From Dugong dugon (taxonomy: Eukaryota; Chordata; Mammalia; Sirenia; Dugongidae): 64,000 nt of DNA. The notes under the pieces are model-generated. The model was not told where the DNA came from, ran no database searches, and worked only from the letters and a program-made list of their open reading frames with translations. Positions within the stretch are counted from its first letter, which is position 1, and every line of letters starts with the position of its first letter. Of the stretch, positions 1 through 11,314 are shown piece by piece. The stretch covers positions 6,556,001 to 6,620,000 of the forward strand of contig CM057474.1 in assembly GCA_030035585.1 (NCBI GenBank). Direction: 5' to 3'. The position numbers were made by a program, and so were the translations under genes.

Positions 1-498
1 TGACCCTGACTGTAAACCATGCTAAAGAGAACAATTTGAGTTTAAAATGAGGAAGCATGCAGTTCCTTACTTGGGGCCTGTCTCCGGTTATGAGAGAATG
101 TAGATTCAAAGACTTGGGAAAGGATTTCCCAGCAGATTTTGAATCCCCTGTCTTTCCCGTGATAAGCCAGATCCTAAAAGCCTACAGGACTATTGAGAAC
201 TAAGTTAATTACGAAATGCTGCCCTTCCAAAACCCATGATCCTGGATTCAGATCATCAAAACGGATCAAACATACACCCTTTACTTTTGGTTAAGTGACA
301 CAAAAAAATGTGTGGTTTAACCTTCTATACCAGATTGGACTCTATAAGGAGCATGTGATCACATTTTCTCTCTTTTGTTTTTTGGTACCAAACTGATGTC
401 AGTTTTCCCCCAAATTTCTTAAGTGGTTTAGAGAAACATTCCATTTAGCTTAAGTGTTTGGAATTTGCTAATTTTGCAAAACTGATTCATCAAATTAG
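1..498. other. No recognisable feature
   Basis: AT-rich single-copy-looking DNA. No coding signature, repeat family or regulatory motif could be supported here. Confidence 0.5.
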
Positions 499-718
499 TT
501 GTTGTCCTCATTGTTACCAGTTGCTGTTGAGTCCATTTGGACTCATGGCGACCCATGTGTTACAGAGCAGAACTGCTCCAGAGGGTTTCCTTGGCTATGA
601 TCTTAATGGAAACAGATCACCAGGCCTTTTTTTCTGTGGTGCCACTGGCTGGGTTTGGACCCCCAACCTTTATATTAGCAGTTGAGTGCAAACATTTGCA
701 CCAACTAGGGACCTCATC
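499..718 (-). mobile_element. AfroSINE, long form, minus strand
   Basis: Read on the minus strand, this copy has a degenerate tRNA-like head, the middle block typical of the long form (a 'cctggtgatctg'-like stretch) and the SINE end 'catgagtccaaatggactc'. On the plus strand it begins with a GTT-rich run, the reverse complement of the (AAC)n tail that AfroSINE shares with RTE LINEs. It is strongly diverged, so it is probably an old copy. Confidence 0.85.
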
Positions 719-1837
719 AAGTTAGTAATCTACCAGCTGGAGTTGACTAGTTGACCAGAGGCTATAGAATGGAGGAAAGAATTTTCTAGAGTGTTATAGC
801 TTCAACTCATTTCTCCTTAAAATTTACCACAAATGGCTTATAGTAATAACATGTAATACTTTAATATTAGAAAAGAAAATGAACTTAACATAATTATAGT
901 ATCATCCAATGATTCTGGATTCTCTACAGTTAAATATTAAACAAATTCATATAATAGATGCATATTTTTAAAGACATACATACTCGCCCAATTTCTGGAA
1001 GGATGTGAATTTGAGATACCTCAAGTAAGGTTTTTACATTAAAGAGTTTCTGTCTGCTTCTTTCTCAAAGTACTTTTAATGAATGTTTTCTCGAAGTTTA
1101 CTTTATGTAGTACATGCCAAATCTCAGTCTTTCCATGTCTGCAACTATTCTCATTCTCCCCGCTGCTAGAGTTTCAAGGCAACTCTACTTTTCTGATTTT
1201 TATAATTCAAATGATATATGTTGACAAAAAATTCCTTGTGTCCTTTAATATTTTGGACACAAATAACTATTGAAAAATTTCTGAGAGCTTATGATTTTTT
1301 TTTAGCTACAGAGAACTTAGAAATGACAAATGAAATGAATTGTTTCGACTGATCTGTTTTGTAGTGAAAATTAGTGAGCGAAAGTTTAGACAAACAAAAT
1401 AATTAACAAACAAATACAGAGCTCTTGAAGGTCTTACATCCACCTCCCAACCAACGTAATTATAGCCTGGAGTTTGTTTGTTTAGTTATTAAACTTCTGT
1501 TTTAGAGCATCCAGTAATTGAAAACTCATTACTTTACTCCGTCCTTTTCTTTACACACAGCACTACAAATTTTTTTTCATGAAATTATTTCTGTGCCTTC
1601 TACCCATGTATCCTCACTCTATCCCCTGAGACCTAGAACAAATCTACTCCTAAAAGATAGCCTTCTAAATATTTGAAAATGTTCATCCTCCAGCATCATA
1701 AAATTATTTTCATCAAGCTAAACAGTTTTCATCATAAGGTATGATTTCTAGATCTCTCTCCATCCTTTTCCTCAGCCTGTTCTCTAGTTTGGCAATTATC
1801 CTCTTAAAAGATGCATCCAACATATATCTATTGTCTC
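719..1837. other. No recognisable feature
   Basis: AT-rich sequence without convincing ORFs or repeat motifs. Confidence 0.45.
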
Positions 1838-1972
1838 TACCTATCTGTTTATCTGCCTATCTATCTACCTACCTACCTATCTATCTATCTATCTGTCTGT
1901 CTCTCTGTCTATCTACCTATCTACCTGCCTACCTACCTACCTATCATCTGTCTATCTGTCTATCTTGCTACC
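1838..1972. repeat. CTAT/CTAC/CTGT tetranucleotide microsatellite
   Basis: About 135 bp of tetranucleotide units in which CTAT, CTAC, CTGT and CTGC alternate. The imperfect pattern suggests one expanded CTAT tract that acquired substitutions which were then re-expanded. A predicted peptide rich in Leu, Ser, Tyr and Pro across this tract is a translation of the repeat, not a gene. Confidence 0.95.
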
Positions 1973-2985
1973 TAGCTTTAATATGCATACGTGGCTCACT
2001 GTACAAGATGCTGGGTTCAGAGTGATGTGTAAGTACTATTCCGACCCTAAAATAGTTTATATGTCACTAATGGAAACAGACCAGTATGCAACGATGTTGT
2101 TTAATTTTAATTGTGAGAAATAGTCTGTGGTAGAATTAAAAAAAAACAAGAAAAAAGTTGACTTCTGATTAATAGAGTGGGAAAGAAGTTCTGGTGAACC
2201 TTTCTTTAAGGAAGAAAAAAATTCTTTTGAGTACTAGATAATATAAGAATTGGATCAAAATGAAATTTTTGGTATGTGGAAGAATATGCCTTAGGGTTTT
2301 GATGCAAAAAGAAAGGCTAATAAATGCTTTTGGCCCACTAGCTGTTGTATTAGAACATCAACCACTATCAAACAAGGGCATCATGTTATCTGTGCTCACA
2401 GTTTTATAGAGACTAAATTTTGAATCATAAACTACCTAGATCCACTGCAATCCCCAGAAGTTCTGGGAAATTCACCTTCAGGTTGAGCAAGTATCTTACG
2501 TGCTTTGAAGGCCCATTAAAATGTAATTGTAGAACCCTGCATTTGCTCCCCAAGCTTCCTCTCAAACTTAGACATTCCAAGAGAATTCTATCTGGGATCT
2601 GTGCCATCCTGCATACCCTGTGGCTCTTTCCTAAGTCTAACTCACTCCTTGACTGATCTTCTACATTTTCTAGACTCCATAAGGGCAAAAACTCATTCTT
2701 TACAGTCTTATTAGAGCATCTTCTAAAACAGACAAAAATATGTCACTGCTTATTTTGGAGTAGATTATCCTTAAATCACTAATAATTTTGTCTTCTCTAA
2801 TTTTGTACCCTAATGCCACCACACGGTGACATACTCACAGTAGTGTTTTCATGATTAGGAGGAGGAATTACAGCTAACATAGTCCTCTTATACAGCCCAC
2901 TGGCAAATATAATGACATCCAAACACCCATCCATTCTTCATTCCAGTGAGATTCAGACATCATCATGGGCTACATCCAGGCGGGG
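1973..2985. other. No recognisable feature
   Basis: Unique-looking DNA. Opposed ORFs of 78 and 87 codons around 2420-2690 overlap on both strands and show no known domain. Confidence 0.45.
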
Positions 2986-3041
2986 TTTTTTTTTTTTTTT
3001 TGGGTGTGTGAACACACATGTACGTGCACACGTGTGTGTGG
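2986..3041. repeat. Poly-T followed by alternating TG/CA tract
   Basis: A run of about 16 T is followed by alternating purine-pyrimidine sequence (TGTGTG, ACACAC and GTGCACACGTGTGTG-like blocks). The second part could adopt Z-DNA. The poly-T may be the tail of a minus-strand retroposon, but no body is recognisable to its right. Confidence 0.7.
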
Positions 3042-3586
3042 TTTTGCAACTGGGTGAATAATCAAAGCAGAGGAATGAAAACAACCATCCGTATGGAAAC
3101 TGGTAAACTGCAAATCAGTCCCCCAACTGGGATTAGGGAGAAGACACGTTTTCCCCAGCTCTGCTTCTTTCCCAGAGTTTCACATACACCAATAACAACG
3201 GCTTGTACTTCCTTCAGCAGAGGATGGAGAGAGGCAGATGCTTTAAAGTTGTCAGTGTCAGGGAGAGTTTGTCCTGCATAGTTACAAGCCCATTATTTAA
3301 AAGTACAAACTGAAGGCTCGTTGCCTACAGCAAATTTAATACTTTTCCTGCCCTGTATTACAGTGACAGTGCTGAAAAGTAGAATCAGAAAAAGGGAAAA
3401 ATAGGGCTGGATTTCAAAATTCAAAGCCAAGTAGTAACTCTTTCTTATATGCAGTCTATTCTGGGATATTTACCTACTAATGTAACATTTAAAAGCACAG
3501 TTAGAACAAAAAAGATTATTTGATAATTTTTATTTAATTTTATAGTTAATTACTATTTTTACAAGAATCTTATCTGAAGTCTCCTA
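3042..3586. other. No recognisable feature
   Basis: Unique-looking sequence without motif or ORF support. Confidence 0.4.
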
Positions 3587-3735
3587 GGACCCTAGGTGGC
3601 ACAGTGGTTAAGCATACGGCTGCTAACCAAAAGGCTGGTAGTTCAAATCCACACAGCCATCCTTGGAAACTCTGTCCTATAGGGTAGCTATGAGTCGGAA
3701 TCGACTCAACGGCAAAGGGTTTGGTTTTTGGTTTT
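3587..3735 (+). mobile_element. AfroSINE, short form
   Basis: A typical copy: tRNA-like head with A box ('ggtggcacagtggttaagc') and B box ('tagttcaaatcc'), then 'tatgagtcggaatcgactc' and a T/G-rich end (gggtttggtttttgg). It lacks the middle block of the long form and ends in the TTTGG-type tail rather than the AAC tail. No coding capacity. Confidence 0.93.
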
Positions 3736-4001
3736 CGGACATTAATGTAATACAATATGAGCACTGACAACAGGGTTCCCCCATACACAATTGTCAAAAA
3801 TGTACAAAAAATGAAAAAGTTAAACTGAAAATTAGTGAATAAAAGTGGATAATGTGCATATTAAACTGAGCAGCCTGAATGATTAAGACCCCGTGTTTAT
3901 TACTTACATAAACCTGAGCTACTGAATTTGTTTAGGGTTCTGAAATACTCTACAGACTTTAGTAAACTGTGCACAATTGGGGGAGAATGTGGAACAAAAT
4001 A

Positions 4002-5605
4002 CAGGTAGTCCCTGATTTACCAGGAGGTTCGTTCCAGAAGCTTTATCATAAGTGGGTTCTGACAAAGTTGAATACCTATTTTTGTTTTTTTAATTTAGTT
4101 TTCATTGTTATTGACTTTTATTATCATTATCTTTATAAATCTGATCTTTTTTTTTTTAGGGGTCAGAAACATTACATATAAGCTTATAGATATATTTTAG
4201 TACATACATACATAAAAAATACACAAATCAAAAAAATTTACTCCAATGATGAAGAAGAGTTGCACAACATTGACATTTTGTCAGTTGTGGTAATAACTCT
4301 ACTTGTGGGAAGTTCTGGATCATCTGGATTATCCCTGGCGATGGGGATAGCGTACTTTTATAGTCAGAAAATTAGTGAGAGTCGTCTCTATGTCCTTTTC
4401 TTTTCTTCTTCACATATTTCGTGGTAACATCTCACTGCTTCTGGAATCTGTATTGACTTTAGCAAAGTGATTAGCATTTGGGTCCATGTTTTCAAGCAAC
4501 TGAAGCCCCTGATTTAGTTTAGAAAAAACTTCCGCTAATCCTTTCGCTGTAAAATATTTGACACCTTCTCTCCTTCTTCGTTCTCATTATTTCTTTGTTC
4601 TTCAGCATTTCTTTCCTCTTCAAAATCCGTTAAGTCCATCTGTCAATTCCCCTTTTTCATGATCTATGAGCTGTTCCACATCAGCCATATCAAGTTCTAA
4701 ACTCAGTGTTCTTGCCATATGGATGATTTTTCCACCCATCTCTTCCATCATATTATGCTGATCAAATGCTTGGAGTGTGTTCATATAACTCAGCTATTTT
4801 TTCCACATACCCTGCATGCATGTTCCCGTAACTTCCTCCCAGGAAGATGCAATGTTCCAGATACACTGAAGGATGTTATAATTCTTCTAGAAATGGACAG
4901 AAATGTTAACTACCTCCATCTGTTGCAGCTTTTGCCTGAGCAAACGTAGTTCGTAGGTAGTATGCCTTGGAAGTGAGGATTGCATCTTGATGCATAGGCT
5001 CAACCACTGCTGTCATATGAGGTAGATACACCACTTTCACATCTTGATTTAGATCGTCTGTGAGAGGAGGATGTCCTGAGGCATTATCAAGTATCAGCAG
5101 AATCTTGAAAGAAATGCTCTTTTCAAGGAAGTAGGAGTGCACTTCTGGGATGAAACAATTTAAAAACCAGTCTTCAAATAACAACAATCTTCATCTAGGC
5201 CTTGGACTCACTCCTGTAGTAGACTGGCAGCTTATTTTTGTTAATGTTTTTGAATGCTTGGGGATCTTCAAAACGGTAAACAAGAAAAGGTTTTAGTTTA
5301 GTTCCAGCAGTTTTTCTGTCTTTAAATGCCTCAAAACCAGGCATCAACTTTGCCTCTTTGGTCCATTCTTCCATCCTTTTCTGAACAAGCCTGTTTCGTC
5401 CACATTGAAAATCTGCTCTGGCAAATATTCTTCATCTTGTATCATCTTGTCCAGCTCATCCTTGAATTTTTTTGGAGCTGCAGCATCGGTGCTTCCTGCT
5501 TCCCCATTTATTTGCTTGTTGCATAAGTCAAAAACAAACAAAAAAGATGATTGTGTAAGTGTGGTTCGTCACAAGTCAAAGGTGTCGGAAGTCGGGGACT
5601 ACCTG
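4002..5605 (-). mobile_element. Tigger-type DNA transposon (Tc1/mariner superfamily), internally deleted
   Basis: Both terminal inverted repeats are visible. The left end starts 'caggtagtccctgattt' at 4002 and the right end is the reverse complement of 'caggtagtccccgactt', ending at 5605 (15 of 17 match). TA dinucleotides flank both ends (4000-4001 and 5606-5607), the target duplication expected for Tc1/mariner elements. At about 1.6 kb it is shorter than an autonomous Tigger (about 2.4 kb); only about 64 bp lie between the right repeat and the transposase remnant, so the region for the N-terminal DNA-binding domain is gone. It cannot move by itself. Confidence 0.93.
4238..5541 (-). pseudogene. 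Tigger transposase pseudogene (DDE superfamily), N-terminus missing
   Basis: Reading leftward from 5541, one frame gives a protein with 'YLPEQIFNVDETGLF', the block holding the first catalytic Asp. Next come 'MPGFEAFKDRKTAGTKLKP' and 'LPVYYRSESKA', then a stop and frame change near 5190. The following frame has 'KILLILDNASGHP' with the second catalytic Asp. Further left are C-terminal blocks such as 'FTAKGLAEVFSKLNQGLQLL' near 4500, broken by several stops. The CENP-B-like helix-turn-helix region expected upstream is absent. Family membership (TIGD/Jerky-related transposases) rests on these motifs. The gene is dead: at least two frame changes, several stops and no N-terminus. Confidence 0.92.
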
Positions 5606-5848
5606 TATATAAGATTCCATATGAATGATTATGATATTTTTGTCTATTTAAAAGTCTCATATGCGTAAGTATGCTTTTAGTTATCTCTGATTATAAAATG
5701 TGAAAGCAATGGAAGTTATGAAAAAATCCTTGGGAAAAAAATTTTAAATTGACTATGTTTTTACTTTTGTTCCTCGATAAGCAAGGGCTGATGGGCAATC
5801 TGATTGGAGAGAGTAATATGGTGACATTACTTGTGGGGCAATATGTCA

Positions 5849-6057
5849 TTGTTGTTGTTATTCAGTGTTGTTGAGTCAATTTTGACTCATAGTGACCCAA
5901 TGTGACAGAGTAGAACTGCCCCATAGCATTTCCTAAGCCATAACCTTTATGGGAGAAGACTGCCAGGTCTTTTCTCCTGAAGTTCCACTGGGTGGGTTCG
6001 AATTGCAAACCTTTCAGTTAGCAGCCGAGCACTTTACCATTGCACCGCTAGTGTTCC
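5849..6057 (-). mobile_element. AfroSINE, long form, minus strand
   Basis: The plus strand begins with GTTGTTGTT (reverse of the AAC tail), then 'ttgactcatagtgaccc', 'cagagtagaactgcccca', the long-form middle block, and a reversed tRNA-like head ('gttagcagccgagcac'). Moderately diverged, complete at both ends. Confidence 0.92.
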
Positions 6058-6068
6058 TTAACATGCAT

Positions 6069-6537
6069 TGTAGGGGGTTGAATTGTGACCCCTGAAAACG
6101 TGTGTCCATGTCTTAATCCCCAGTACCTATGAACGTAGCCTCATTTAGAAAAAAGACCATTGCAAACGTAACTAAGTGAAGGATCTCTAGATGAGGCCAT
6201 CCTGGAGTAACTAGGTGGGTCCTAAAACCAATGACAAGTGCCCTAATAAGAAGAGGAAAAACTCAGAGATGTACGGGAGAAGGCTATGGGAAGAGAGAAG
6301 CAGAGATTGGAGTGACTCGTCTATGAGCTAAGGAATGCTAAGGGTTGCTGAGAGCCAACAGTAGCTAGGAGACAGGCATGGGGTGGCCTCTCCTTCAGAG
6401 CCTCCAGCTGGTATTGACTCTGCTGACACCTTGATTTTGAATTTCTGGCCTCAGTAACTCCAAGAGAATACATTTCTGTTGTTTTAAGTCATCTCATTTG
6501 TGGGAATTTGTTGCGGCAGACCTAGGAAATGAATACA
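6069..6537 (+). mobile_element. MLT1-like solo LTR (ERVL-MaLR)
   Basis: Starts with a degenerate TG end ('tgtagggggttgaattgtg') and ends 'aaatgaataca'. Between them it carries the usual MaLR order: 'cccagtacctatgaa', 'ccctaataagaagaggaa', 'cagagattggagtgactc', 'ctgctgacaccttgatttt' and a U5-like end with 'ttctgttgttttaag'. The polyadenylation signal is degenerate. No internal sequence or clean target duplication remains, so it is an old solo LTR shared with other mammals. Confidence 0.85.
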
Positions 6538-7698
6538 CTGATTTTAATAATCCTGGCATTCAGGTATCACTCTCAGCTTTCCACGTGAAAATGAGAAACA
6601 GCCATTTTACATCATCATAACTGTCCTAGAAAGCAACATACCGAATCTTTGAATGAAAGCAAAACCAACAAAGGAACTCCAATCTTACAATAGTTGTTGG
6701 GCACGGTAAAAGAAGGAGCAAACTAAACTTCAGAGAACCTTCTGTGGGGCACCTAACTTCTAATTATCCTGCATTTTAATCTGTAAGTGGAACGTAAAAC
6801 AAAGGTAACATATGTGGAAATAGCATAGAAATCAAAAACATTCTATTCCATAACAGAATTTTGCTACAGATGATGTCAGGATTTCTTTTTAGGATTACAC
6901 CTGTGATTCAGAGAAAACCGTGTTTCACCTGCAGAAAAAATGTGAATTGCAAGATACAAGTAGCAATGTGTATTGTGTTCTCTATGCTGTGAGAAAAGTA
7001 AGAGAAATCCACTGTAAGTTGGAGCTCTGTTAAGAAAAAATACAAAGCTGAGTCCGTATTGAAAATTCTTTTTTGCCACGAATTAAAAAAATTAAATTTC
7101 TAGAGATATTTTTACCTTTATTAAATAGGCTAAGTTTAAGCAATTAGCAATCAGCAGCAGTTTGGAGCTCTCCGTTGTAGACAATAACAAACTTTAAAAT
7201 GTTGCATCTATCCATGCTTTCCATGACTTCTGTGAGTCTAGTTTCTGAAGCCTGGAACCAGGTGTGAGTCATCGGTGCTCTCCCGAGTCATTCCACAGCA
7301 GTTCTCAGCAACAGATTTGTTATCTATTTATTTATTATTTAACAAAATGAACAACTCTGCAATGCCAAAATGACACTTTTTTTTTTCTTCTTGAATAACT
7401 ATACCCAGTTAAGTGGCAGAGAAATGCCTATTCACAAAGCATAGGTCAACTACTTTGTGAATAGCAAATTATCAGTGAGAAGAGTGACCGTTTTCTTATC
7501 ATTAAAATTTCAATATGTAGGCATATTTGAAAATTAGCAACCTAGCTCCTCTTTCTGAAATTAGTTAGATGGCTCAGTAAGTCTTTAATTCTCCCCCAAA
7601 TGCCACTCTAAAGTCTTTCATAACTAAGTGTAGTTGGTCTTGGGATAATTAAATTTAAATAAGTAATCCCCAATATATCATTAATTAATTAATTACAT
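6538..7698. other. No recognisable feature
   Basis: Unique-looking AT-rich DNA. Nothing beyond short homopolymers could be supported. Confidence 0.4.
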
Positions 7699-7798
7699 TG
7701 TGTATATATGTGTGTATATATATACACTCTCCGTCTCTTTATATATATATGTGTATATATATATATGTGTATATATATATACACGTGTATACACATGT
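7699..7798. repeat. TA/TG microsatellite, left half
   Basis: Alternating TA, TG and CA dinucleotides, including palindromic 'tatacacgtgtata'. It continues on the far side of the AfroSINE fragment, so it was one tract before the SINE arrived, or both halves grew later. Confidence 0.85.
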
Positions 7799-7909
7799 AT
7801 AGGAAAGAGTAGAACTACCCCATAGCGTTTCTAAGGAGTGGCTGTTGAATTCGAACTGCTGACCTTTTGGTTAGCAGCCGAACTCTTAACCACTGCATCA
7901 CCAGGGCTT
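7799..7909 (-). mobile_element. AfroSINE fragment, minus strand
   Basis: Contains 'agagtagaactacccca' and a reversed head 'cttttggttagcagccgaa' ending in 'accagggcttc'. The 3' end that would hold 'gagtcggaatcgactcg' is missing and is replaced by TG/TA repeat. Confidence 0.88.
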
Positions 7910-8013
7910 CATACATGTGTGCGTGTGTATATACATATGTGTATGTATATATCTATATATACACATACATATATATGTGTATATGCATATATACACACAC
8001 ACACACACACACA
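7910..8013. repeat. TG/TA/CA microsatellite, right half
   Basis: TGTGTATATACATATG-type alternation ending in a (CA)n run of about 13 units. Short ORFs rich in Cys, Val, Ile, Tyr, His and Thr across it come from the repeat. Confidence 0.9.
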
Positions 8014-8244
8014 CTTACACACTCATAGTACGTGCCACAGGATGTGCAAGAGGGTTGAAATTCCGTACTTGTGCATATGGAATTTATATTATGGTAGAGA
8101 GATAAAAAATATGAATAAACACACAAATATACAGTTGCAGGTGGGCATGATTTCCACAGAAAAAATAAAGTTATATAAGAATGGGAACACTCTCTTAGTG
8201 TCGGTGGTGAGAGTTTTTATATTCAAATAATTTTATACAAAATG

Positions 8245-8985
8245 TCAGGGGGCCACCCTTCGATAACTATGAAATAGAGCAGAGAGCAGGGCTGCAAGGG
8301 CAGAGCAAGGTTTTGAGATGAATTTCTCTGGGGAAAGGGATTTCCCGGAAAAGGAGACAAGGTTAGAGAAGTGGGAAGTCAGTGAGCAGGGAATGTCCAG
8401 CTATGTAGACTGTTGTAAAGTGTTTGGATCTTGCTCTAAGGAAGACTGAAAACTGTTGGCAGACCAAGAACAATGTGTGAAGTGATCTAATTTATGATTT
8501 GAAAGGGTAACTCTGACTGTTGGCTTTAGAATAGACTCTGAAGGAAAAGAGAAAGATTTGTTAGGAAGAGATTTCAATAATCTGTTGTTAACTGAAGGTG
8601 TCCTAACTAGGGTAGCACGGAAGAGTGGGTAAGAAGTGGTAGATTCAAGATGGAGTTTGAAGTTAGAGCTCACAGAATGATTGATAGATTAGAGGCGGTG
8701 TATAGGAAAGAAAAAATATTAATTAATGATGATTCCAAAGTTTTTGAGCTGAGAAATTGAAGACTGAAGTCTTTACTTAGTATAATGGAGAAAACTGTTA
8801 GAGGAGTAGGGTTGGATGTGGAATCAAAAGTTTAGTTTTGAAGATGTTAAGTTTGAGGCATTGAATAGGCAGTTTGATATTTGAGTCTGAAGTTTAGTAG
8901 AAAGGTCCAGAAAGAAGATCTATATTTGAGAGTCATTAGTGAACAGACGACATTTAAAGTCGCGGGCTCTTAAATATTTAGAGGT
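8245..8985 (-). mobile_element. L2 LINE (CR1 clade) remnant, RT 3' portion, minus strand
   Basis: On the minus strand, fragments of an L2 reverse transcriptase can be read. 'RLFTNDSQI' near 8930-8950 corresponds to the RT active-site block (an Asn replaces the usual Ala and the first Asp has shifted). 'TTSYPLFRATLV' and 'LSNHKLDHFTHCS' near 8450-8650 match downstream L2 text. It continues to the right of the MaLR insertion. Frameshifts and stops are numerous, as expected for an element older than placental radiation. Confidence 0.75.
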
Positions 8986-9255
8986 TTTTGTCTGGAATGA
9001 ATTTGGTTTTTGTGGAGCTTGAAGCTTCACAACTTTGGTGATTATTTTTTGAGAAAAAGAATACACAATTTTAACTACAAAGCCAAGTACAAAGTTTCCA
9101 AAGGAGCCTATCCAGATCAGGAACACTGCCGGTTTTTTTTGTTTTTGATTAATTTCATGATAAATCTACTTGTGGTTGGAGAGATGAGGGGTATGATAGA
9201 GTAATGTGTTTTGCATGTGGGAAGGATATAAATCTTGGGAGATCAAAGGATGCAA
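8986..9255 (+). mobile_element. MaLR internal-region remnant
   Basis: The sequence just left of the LTR at 9256 has 'gtgttttgcatgtgggaag' and 'gatataaatcttgggag', resembling the sequence before the 3' LTR at 21499 ('gtgtttcatatgtggcaag'). It therefore looks like the last piece of an internal region in front of a 3' LTR. The left boundary is approximate; the 5' LTR has been lost. Confidence 0.6.
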
Positions 9256-9679
9256 TGTTATGGATTGAACTGTGTCCCCACAAAATACATGCTGAAATTT
9301 TAACCTCTATACCTGTGAATGCAGTATAATGTAACGTAATCACCTTCTATAATGCAATCTAATGCAATGGACTTCAGTTTAGGTTATACCAGTATAGTAT
9401 GGATCTTAAACCTGATCATTTCTGAGTTATAGGAGGACTAGAATAGATACACACACACACACACACAGAGCAAGACACTTGACATATGAAATGGTCTACA
9501 AGCCAAGGAACCCCAAAGATCACCATCAGAAACTAGGAGAGGGGCTCACAGATGCCATTGATATGGTCAAGACCCTGATGTGGACTTTAACTTCTGTAAC
9601 TGTGAGAAAATAAGTTTCTATTTTATAAAGCCACCCACCTTTGGTATTTACATTACGATAGCGCTGGATAGCTAAGACA
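9256..9679 (+). mobile_element. MaLR/MLT1-type LTR (3' LTR)
   Basis: Starts 'tgttatggattgaactgtg' and ends 'ggatagctaagaca', with a short (CA)n run near 9450. The insertion splits an L2 remnant, whose reverse transcriptase text resumes at about 9680, so this ERV is younger than the L2. Confidence 0.82.
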
Positions 9680-10050
9680 AGGGGTAAGCAGCAAAGTAGA
9701 TAAGAAGGAGTTGCCAACATGTAGGAAGAAACCAAGAGAAGATGGTAGCCCAGAAGTCAAGTAGTAGAGGTATTTGAAGGAGGAAAGAGAGATGAAGTGG
9801 TTTAAATCTGATGATTGGCCAACTAAGATGTCAGAGAATGGACCATTTGGTTTATCAATGTACAGACATTGGTGAAGTTGAAAAAAGAGTAGTGTTGGTT
9901 GATGGGATGAGGACAAAAGTCTAGTTAAGATAGGTGTAGACAGATAACTGGGGAACAAATATGGGGTGGTGAGTTTTTATGTAAAGGTATGAAACGTATG
10001 GGCAGAGCAAAACGAAGGTGTGAGATTAAGGGAGAGTTTTTAAAACAGAC
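9680..10050 (-). mobile_element. L2 LINE remnant, RT 5' portion, minus strand
   Basis: The minus-strand frame reads 'CLYIDKPNGPFSDILVGQSS', which resembles the L2 RT region ahead of and including motif A, then 'SGLPSSLGFFLHVGNSFLS'. It is the upstream part of the same L2 seen at 8245-8985. No intact ORF remains. Confidence 0.72.
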
Positions 10051-11314
10051 AGTTCATATAGCTATGGCTTGATTTGCTGTCTAACTAACTTTAGATTACC
10101 TGAAAACAACCTATCAAGTACCTAAATATAAAAATAGCTGTAAAATTGGTTAACAGTTTTCCAAATTACTAATTTACACTCCCACCAGCAATTTATGAGA
10201 GCTACAGTTGTTCGACATCTCTGAAATTGTAAAGGGGTAAACCATAAAATTTTCAAAACTTTAAATTTTCTAAACTGGTCTTTCTAATATTCTATATACG
10301 AACTTGATTTTTGTTTTAAAGAATTGAGTCAAATATAAAGGACCCTTCTTACCTAATATTTTCTTGTGATGATAAACTTTGTCAATTAAAACTACCATAC
10401 TAGAGAGATATTACTAGTCTTGGTCTAATTAGGAAGGAATTCATAATGGGCTATCATAAATACTCGCTGAGATCTTGAAATAGCCAATACTGACTAGCTA
10501 TGAAAGTTAGTGCTCGGGTGCTTCTAAGAATTATCTGTAAATTTTTTGTGCAAATGAAAAGGCTGTGATTATAAATCTTGTCATGACACCAGTAACTTAG
10601 GATAAAGTAACTATGAAAAATGGTACACTCATTAGGCATTCCAGGTACAATGAGTTTACATACCTTTGGATAGTTTCTATTTGCCTATAAATTATTTTTT
10701 CACTTTTAGAAGTAAAATAATTTGTCAGAGTCTTACAGAAGAAGTTTTTGTTTTTTTTAAATTTATAAAATTATTATTGTTTTCCCTTGAAAATTTTTTT
10801 GTGCTCGGAATGTATTTTGTGTAAATGGCTTCACTTAAGAATTTCTCTAATTTTTTTCCAGGTAAGCATAGCTGATACTGCTGAATGCCTTGCCACCTAT
10901 TTCTTTGGCCCACCTCCAAGTTTATCTTCAACTGAGGTAAACAATAATCATTCATGTGACAGCCTTCCACTTTGCACACCTAGATCATTCTGCTTCTATT
11001 TTGAGGGTTCTCTTGCTGAACTCTGCAACCAAGGGAGGATGGGCGTTGGTGGGTAAATACCCTAGTGGGACTATTCTGAACAATATTCTGTTTGATTACT
11101 CAGAGGATCCCAGCATGATTGAGCCCCATTTGTTCAGTGTGATGACCTGGTCATTAACTTCCATTCTGTGGACTTTTCTCATTTCCCTGATTTCCATTTC
11201 TCACTCCTTCAACTGTGCTTCCTAGTTTCACCTCCTAAAAAATCAACTTCATTCAGGGTCTCTTTTTGTGAGAAAACACACAAAAAGAGAAAGTTAATTA
11301 CATAGTAATGTAAG
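10051..11314. other. No recognisable feature
   Basis: Unique-looking DNA. ORFs of 84-89 codons between 10725 and 11225 overlap on both strands and show no domain, conserved start context or splice-supported extension. Confidence 0.4.

Noticed and set aside
1838-1972. Regularly spaced repeats that might suggest a CRISPR-like array
   Set aside because: A tetranucleotide microsatellite without unique spacers, in a mammalian context.
7838-8230. 130-codon ORF with His-Thr and Tyr-Ile runs
   Set aside because: Produced by an AfroSINE fragment and the adjoining TG/TA/CA microsatellite.
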